From Saprospira grandis str. Lewin (GTDB lineage Bacteria; Bacteroidota; Bacteroidia; Chitinophagales; Saprospiraceae), in NCBI RefSeq assembly GCF_000250635.1, contig NC_016940.1:2156001-2220000 (forward strand): a DNA stretch of 64,000 nucleotides, written 5' to 3'. The notes beneath the pieces are model-generated. The model worked only from the letters and a program-made list of their open reading frames with translations, was not told the DNA's origin and did no database searches. Position 1 is the first letter of the stretch. Each line of letters opens with the position of its first letter. This document shows positions 59,743 to 64,000 of this stretch, piece by piece. Position numbers and translations under genes: made by a program.

Positions 59743-60366
59743 CTAACCCATAATTGCATTAACTTCTTTTACCTGAGGAATCATCCGCTTGAGCATGCCC
59801 TCAATTCCCGTTTTTAAGGTCACCGAAGAAGACGGACAACCACTACACGCTCCCTGCATCACTACACTCACTATCCCATCTTTGTAGGCCTTAAATTCAA
59901 TGTTCCCGCCATCCATTTCTACGGCCGGACGAACATAGGTCTCCAAGATGTTCTTGATCTTGACCACAATCTCAGCCTCTTCTCCCTCATAATGCTCCTC
60001 TTCTTCAGCCTTCTGTGCCGCCTGAACCTCGTCAAAGCCATCCTTAACAACTGCCTTGCCTTCTTGCAAGTAGTTCTTAATGAAGCTCTTAAGTTCCAAC
60101 ATGATGTCGGCCCACTCAAAGTTGTGCCCCTTCGTAATGGTCACAAAATTGTTGCAAATATACACCCCATTTACTCCCGTTTGAGCAAATAAAGCCGCCG
60201 CCAAAGGCGACCATTCTTCCGCCAATTCACGGTCCTCATCCTTAAAATCAGCCGTGCGCTTGGGGTACAACATTTGGTTGGTTACAAACTTTAATGTCTC
60301 CGGATTGGGCGTTTGCTCAGTATACAGCATCACAGGCGGACGCTTGTTTTCTACGGTATTTTCCAT
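59743..60366 (-). CDS. Nfu-type iron-sulphur scaffold/carrier
   Basis: A 207-residue two-domain protein. The N-terminal Nfu_N domain has YTEQTPNPETLKFVTNQML and SPLAAALFAQTGVNGVYICN; an acidic linker (EEEEHYEGEE) leads to the NifU C-terminal domain with ILETYVRPAVEMDGGNIEF and the cluster-binding GACSGCPSS (Cys174, Cys177). Such proteins deliver [4Fe-4S] clusters to apo-enzymes in the cytoplasm; QueG and MutY in this window are possible clients. A -7-like TAACTTTG lies at 60425-60418 on the minus strand, but no TTG at -33 was found. Confidence 0.93.
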   Translation of the reverse strand: MENTVENKRPPVMLYTEQTPNPETLKFVTNQMLYPKRTADFKDEDRELAEEWSPLAAALFAQTGVNGVYICNNFVTITKGHNFEWADIMLELKSFIKNYLQEGKAVVKDGFDEVQAAQKAEEEEHYEGEEAEIVVKIKNILETYVRPAVEMDGGNIEFKAYKDGIVSVVMQGACSGCPSSSVTLKTGIEGMLKRMIPQVKEVNAIMG

Positions 60367-60497
60367 AGTTGTATTCAGTGTTTTTGGCCTTTCTTGGCCC
60401 TTTAATTAGATCAGTTACAAAGTTAACAAAAAGTCTTCAGATTAGTTTGTGATTTAATAACTTGAGCTGTTAAGGGCTGTTTAAATCCTCTTTTTTT

Positions 60498-60762
60498 GGG
60501 GCCTCCGACGAGCGTAGCGAGGCGGCGGTTACTCCCTTCGGTCGTCGAAGACGAACTAAAGTTCTTGTTGTCGTTTATTCCCTTTGGTCATCGAACTGGC
60601 GCCCCTATAGGGGCTGGTTGTCACAGCTCGCTGTTATTTTGGGGCCTCCGCTGCGGCTTCGCCTTGCGGCGCTACGTTGCAGGGCTCGCAGGTCTGCTCG
60701 GCCCTGCGGCGGCTTTGCCGCCTTGGTCTGGCCTGACGGCCACCCTTCCACATCGCTAGGCC
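60498..60762 (+). repeat. Interspersed modular repeat, copy 19 (with TCGTCGA submodule)
   Basis: GGGGCCTCCGACGAGCG, TTACTCCCTTCGGTCGTCGA, AACTAAAGTTCTTGTTGTCG, ATTCCCTTTGGTCATCGAAC, GCCCCTATAGGGGC, a second GGGGCCTCCGC, GGGCTCGCAGGTCTGCTCGG, GGTCTGGCC-TGAC-GGCCACC and CATCGCTAGGCC. Two TCGTCGA-type pieces stand in tandem. Confidence 0.84.
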
Positions 60763-60860
60763 AAATGGACCGCCCTGCGCTTGGCGCCCTCTGCCACCCC
60801 CAAAATAAGACCTCCCCCTAGATTATATTCTGTATCTTAGATCCGCTAATCGCTTCCCTT

Positions 60861-63122
60861 ATGCGCCTATGGATTTTTCTGCTTTTTTGGGCCAATCTAC
60901 TCTCCGCCCAAGTTCCGCCTTCGGCTTATTATGCCAAAGAGCTGCCCATTCATTTGACCGATAGCCAAAGTCTTCAACTTTTTTCTCCGCCCCAATTTCT
61001 CCAAGGACCATTAGATAGCCTGCTCCAAAGGCCCCAATTTGCCATCTGGCAAACTGGCGATAGCCTGAGCTATCGCAGCTATTTGGTCCAAGAGGCCCCC
61101 AGCCAATTAATTACGGTCAGCCTTTTTGTCCAACCCAAACTCCTCTGGGATGACAATAAAGGAATTTATAGCAAAGGCCCCCGCGCTTGGCCCATCTTCC
61201 CCTATAAGGGCGCCAATTTCTACCAAAAGAAAGAGGTCCCTGCTCAGTTGGCATTAATAGATAGTAGTGGCCTACTCTGGGAAGGTCCCGTTGGCCTCAG
61301 CATTTTTGGCGGCAGTAGCCGAGCCTATGAACAAAAGTCTCTAGCCATTTATGCCCGCTCTTCTTATGGGGCCAAATGGATCCGCTACCCCATTTTTCCA
61401 GATTTACCTTATAAGAAGTATAAACGCCTGGTCCTCCGAAATTCGGGCAGTGGCTTTAAAGGCAGCCACCTCCGAGATGCTTTTATTGGCCAATTGGGCC
61501 GTGAATTGGGCCTGGGCGTTCAAGCCTACCGCCCCGCTAGGGTCTACATTAATGGCCAATATTGGGGCATCCTCAATATCCGAGAGAAATTGACGGCCCG
61601 CTATCTCGAACAGCATTATGGGGTAGATAAAGATAGTCTGGACCTGATGGAGTATAGTGTGAATGTTAATGCAGGTAGCTCCGCTCACTATTTGCGCCTG
61701 CGCAAGTATATGCAGCAACATAATTTGGCCGATAGCCAACATTATGCGCAAGTTGGCCGCTGGATGGATATCCAAAATTTTATGGATTATCAAATTATGC
61801 AAATCTATGTCGATAATCAGGACGCTGGCGGAAATATTAAGTTTTGGCGACCAAAAACAGCCAATGGCCGCTGGCAATGGCTGCTCTATGATACCGATTA
61901 TGGCTTTGGCTTTTATAGTAAAGGCGGCTACGATTTTAATAGCCTGAAGTTTCATACGGAAGCCAATGGCCCCCGCTGGCCCAATCCGCCCTGGTCCACG
62001 TTTTTGCTCCGCCAATTGCTCAAAAATCAAGATTTTCGCCAAGCGTTTTTAGAACGTTTTTGCGACCGAATTAATGGCCACTTTCAAGCAGAACGGCTCT
62101 GCAACCGCCTAGATAGTATGGGCCAAGTTCTCCGTCCCGAACTTTGGCGCCACCAATTGCGCTGGCAATTGCACCACAGCCTCTGGACCAACCGCATGCA
62201 GGAGATGGCCGAGTTTGCCCACAAACGCCCAGCCTATATGGCCCAATTCTTAGCCGAGTTTTTTCCAGAGTTTGGTCCCCAACAAAGCCTTGTTCTGCAA
62301 ACCCAAGGAGATGGCTTTGTCCGTGTCAATGATCTATATAATACAGAAGGCCTAGCCCAGGGCCTCTATTTTCAGGGACTAGGGCTGCGCCTAAAGGCGC
62401 AGCCCTATCTGGACCAAAGGTTCTCGCATTGGATCATCAATGGCCAACGCTATGAGGGCCAAAGTCTAGCATTGCCTCCCCAAGCTAGAGATAGCCTTTA
62501 TATTACCGCCGTTTTTGAGCTGGCCCCAAAACGAGACCTGATCATTAATGAGTTTAGCTGCCGAGATACTCTTGCGGGCGATTGGATTGAGTTTTTTAAT
62601 GCCAGCGCCCAAGCACTGCAGCTAGAAAAATATGCCCTAGAAGATGAAAAAGGCCATCGCTACCAATTTGCAGCGGGCCAATTGCCCGCTGGGGCCTATT
62701 TGGTCCTTTGTCGAGATAGCCTAGGCTTCAAAAAGCGCTTTCCAGATTTCTCGGGCCAGCTTTGGAGCGGCCTTAATTTTGGCCTAGGCGCCAAAAGCGA
62801 TCAGCTTCTGCTCTATGCCCAAAATGAGTTGGTAGATAGCCTAAGCTACAAGCTGGGAAAGTCAAAAGATTCTTTATTTTTGTCCTTGGCCCTAAGGCAT
62901 CCCTATCTGCAAAGAAGCAACTTTGCCCTCAACTGGAAAAAGGAGCGCAATGCAGGTAGCCCCGGCCAAGAAAATCCCATATACAGCAAAAAACGAAAAG
63001 AACGCAGCTTGTCCAAAAACTGGAAAGCCGCAAATTTTGCCCCCTATCTATGGGGATTAGCCCTTTTTCTGGCCCTGCTCTTGGCGGCCTATGGTTTGGG
63101 CCAATATCGAGGCAGGGAATAA
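60861..63122 (+). CDS. CotH-kinase-family protein with lamin-tail domain and C-terminal membrane helix
   Basis: A 753-residue exported protein. The signal peptide is LWIFLLFWANLLSAQ. The CotH kinase domain spans ~130-470: RLVLRNSGSGFKGSHLRDAF, VYINGQYWGILNIREKLTA, FMDYQIMQIYVDNQDAGGNI and WQWLLYDTDYGFG, whose Asp pair is catalytic in CotH. A lamin-tail domain follows (~555-680, LIINEFSCRDTLAGDWIEFF). A last hydrophobic helix (LWGLALFLALLLAAYGLG) then RGRE anchors it, instead of a sorting domain. CotH proteins phosphorylate Ser/Thr of partner proteins; the target here is unknown. A TATCTTAG element precedes the start. Confidence 0.9.
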   Translation: MRLWIFLLFWANLLSAQVPPSAYYAKELPIHLTDSQSLQLFSPPQFLQGPLDSLLQRPQFAIWQTGDSLSYRSYLVQEAPSQLITVSLFVQPKLLWDDNKGIYSKGPRAWPIFPYKGANFYQKKEVPAQLALIDSSGLLWEGPVGLSIFGGSSRAYEQKSLAIYARSSYGAKWIRYPIFPDLPYKKYKRLVLRNSGSGFKGSHLRDAFIGQLGRELGLGVQAYRPARVYINGQYWGILNIREKLTARYLEQHYGVDKDSLDLMEYSVNVNAGSSAHYLRLRKYMQQHNLADSQHYAQVGRWMDIQNFMDYQIMQIYVDNQDAGGNIKFWRPKTANGRWQWLLYDTDYGFGFYSKGGYDFNSLKFHTEANGPRWPNPPWSTFLLRQLLKNQDFRQAFLERFCDRINGHFQAERLCNRLDSMGQVLRPELWRHQLRWQLHHSLWTNRMQEMAEFAHKRPAYMAQFLAEFFPEFGPQQSLVLQTQGDGFVRVNDLYNTEGLAQGLYFQGLGLRLKAQPYLDQRFSHWIINGQRYEGQSLALPPQARDSLYITAVFELAPKRDLIINEFSCRDTLAGDWIEFFNASAQALQLEKYALEDEKGHRYQFAAGQLPAGAYLVLCRDSLGFKKRFPDFSGQLWSGLNFGLGAKSDQLLLYAQNELVDSLSYKLGKSKDSLFLSLALRHPYLQRSNFALNWKKERNAGSPGQENPIYSKKRKERSLSKNWKAANFAPYLWGLALFLALLLAAYGLGQYRGRE

Positions 63123-63123
63123 G

Positions 63124-63264
63124 GCCAAGCCTCCTTGGCCTAGCGATGTGGAGGGGTGGCCGAAGGCCAGACCAAGCTTTTTTGAGCAAAGCGAAAAAAA
63201 GCGAAGGGCCGAGCAGACCTGCGAGCCCCGCAGCGTAGCGCCGCAGCTTTGCTGCGGAGGCCCC
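63124..63264 (-). repeat. Interspersed modular repeat, copy 20
   Basis: Plus-strand reading: GGCCAAGCCTCCTTGGCC, TAGCGATGTGG, GGCC-GAA-GGCCAGACC, GGGCCGAGCAGACCTGCGAG, GTAGCGCCGCAGCTTTGCTGCGGAGGCCCC. Lies between the CotH gene and gldA. Confidence 0.85.
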
Positions 63265-63285
63265 AAAAAAATAAAAAGAAATAGC

Positions 63286-64000
63286 ATGTCAATAGTTGTA
63301 GAAAATCTGAGCAAAGTATATGGCGAGCAAACCGCCGTCGATAACCTGAGTTTTGAACTAAAAAAAGGCGAAATTCTCGGCTTTTTGGGGCCCAATGGCG
63401 CCGGGAAAAGCAGCACGATGAAAATGCTGACCACCTTTATTCCACCTACTTCTGGGCGGGCATTTGTGGCTGGTTTTGATATCGAAAAAGAGGGGGATGA
63501 ACTGCGCAAAAGAGTGGGCTATCTGCCCCAAGATAATCCCCTTTATTTGGATATGTATGTGCGAGAATATCTGCTTTTTATTGCGGGTTTGCATCGTTTG
63601 GACCGCAAAAAAGCGCGGGTAGATCAGATGATTGAGCAAACGGGCCTGAGTCGAGAAGCGCATAAATTGATCGGGAGTTTATCGGGCGGATATCGCCAAA
63701 GGGTGGGCCTAGCGCAAGCCCTTTTGCATGATCCCGAAGTGCTGATTTTAGATGAGCCGACCTCGGGTTTGGACCCCAACCAATTGGTGGAAATTCGGGC
63801 GCTGGTGCGCCAACTAGGGGAGGAGAAAACCGTTTTATTTTCTTCTCATATTATGCAAGAAATTGAGGCCCTTTGCGATCGGGTCCTCATCCTGAACCGC
63901 GGTAAATTGGTGGCCGATGACCGCATTAGCAATTTGCAGACGAAATTGGGCCAAGAACAAAGAGTAAAAGTGCTTTTCAAAGAAAAAGTGAGCCGCCAAC
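63286..64000 (+). CDS. gldA: Gliding-associated ABC transporter ATPase GldA (partial at window end)
   Basis: The first 238 residues are present and the gene runs off the window. It is an ABC ATPase: VYGEQTAVDNLSFELKKGEI, Walker A GPNGAGKSS (35-43), Q-loop YLPQDNPLYLDMYVREYLLF, signature SLSGGYRQRVGLAQAL, Walker B VLILDEPTSGLDPNQ and SSHIMQEIEALCDRVL. The Q-loop DNPLY and VREYL segment is typical of GldA, which with GldF and GldG forms an inner-membrane transporter linked to gliding in Flavobacterium. The start MSIVVENLSK is 21 bases after repeat copy 20. Confidence 0.88.
   Translation, partial: MSIVVENLSKVYGEQTAVDNLSFELKKGEILGFLGPNGAGKSSTMKMLTTFIPPTSGRAFVAGFDIEKEGDELRKRVGYLPQDNPLYLDMYVREYLLFIAGLHRLDRKKARVDQMIEQTGLSREAHKLIGSLSGGYRQRVGLAQALLHDPEVLILDEPTSGLDPNQLVEIRALVRQLGEEKTVLFSSHIMQEIEALCDRVLILNRGKLVADDRISNLQTKLGQEQRVKVLFKEKVSRQ

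Noticed and set aside
1-64000. tRNA and rRNA genes
   Set aside because: No cloverleaf with a GTTCRANNC T-loop and CCA-like end, and no rRNA segment, was recognised by reading; a tRNAscan run would be decisive.

Overview
The window looks like chromosomal DNA from a gliding, filamentous Bacteroidota, most likely Saprospira or a close relative. The evidence is a SusC/SusD pair, gliding genes (gldA, gldD, gldE), type IX secretion proteins (a PorV/PorU-like pair and cargo with C-terminal sorting domains), promoters of the TTG-N20-TAnnTTTG type, and rich gene-end hairpins. The species is an inference; no rRNA or tRNA gene was recognised.

Layout: 1-75 is the end of a hisA-like gene. 681-6697 is a susC/susD pair whose susC is split by an IS3-family element (1543-2735, 4-bp target duplication GTAG). 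7028-9728 (minus) holds queG, an iodotyrosine-deiodinase-like nitroreductase, ybeY and an RsbW-like kinase. 10059-18417 holds a PorV-like and a PorU-like gene separated by an IS1182-family element, followed by an IS4-family element. 21476-29349 is dominated by six paralogous RsbR-type stressosome proteins in two blocks of three, with an unknown small protein, murB and a membrane protein between them; a pterin dehydratase follows. 30208-35364 is a 1718-residue tape-measure protein of a contractile injection system, without other injection-system genes nearby. 35891-40550 (minus) is the conserved mutY-ssb-gldE-gldD neighbourhood plus rlmB. 40820-41134 is a 42-bp tandem repeat. 41296-48276 (minus) holds a DUF2341 secreted protein, an LRR protein, lipoproteins, and a Rieske / thioredoxin / ApbE / DUF4266 / DUF3570 cluster. 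48737-60366 holds TPR, DksA-like, gltX, a nuclease, an Omp28-like cargo protein, radC, two rhomboids and an Nfu-type iron-sulphur protein. 60861-63122 is a CotH-kinase protein and the window ends inside gldA.

The most striking structure not explained by genes is an interspersed, modular, GC-rich repeat of about 120-250 bp, present about 20 times in 64 kb, always between genes and in both orientations. It has a conserved core (hairpin CAGGGC..GCAG..CTGC..GCCCTG), a second covarying hairpin after GGTCT, and two kinds of ends (GGGGCCTCC...CATCGCTAGGCC or GGGGCTGCCCC...CATCCCTCAGCC). Two of the three IS elements sit inside copies of it. Repeats even lie between genes of the otherwise conserved ApbE cluster. 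The best candidates for new biology are this repeat family, the six-member RsbR cluster with one pair sharing an almost identical STAS half but different sensor halves, and the lone tape-measure protein, which could be the ruler of the rod-shaped rhapidosomes known from Saprospira.
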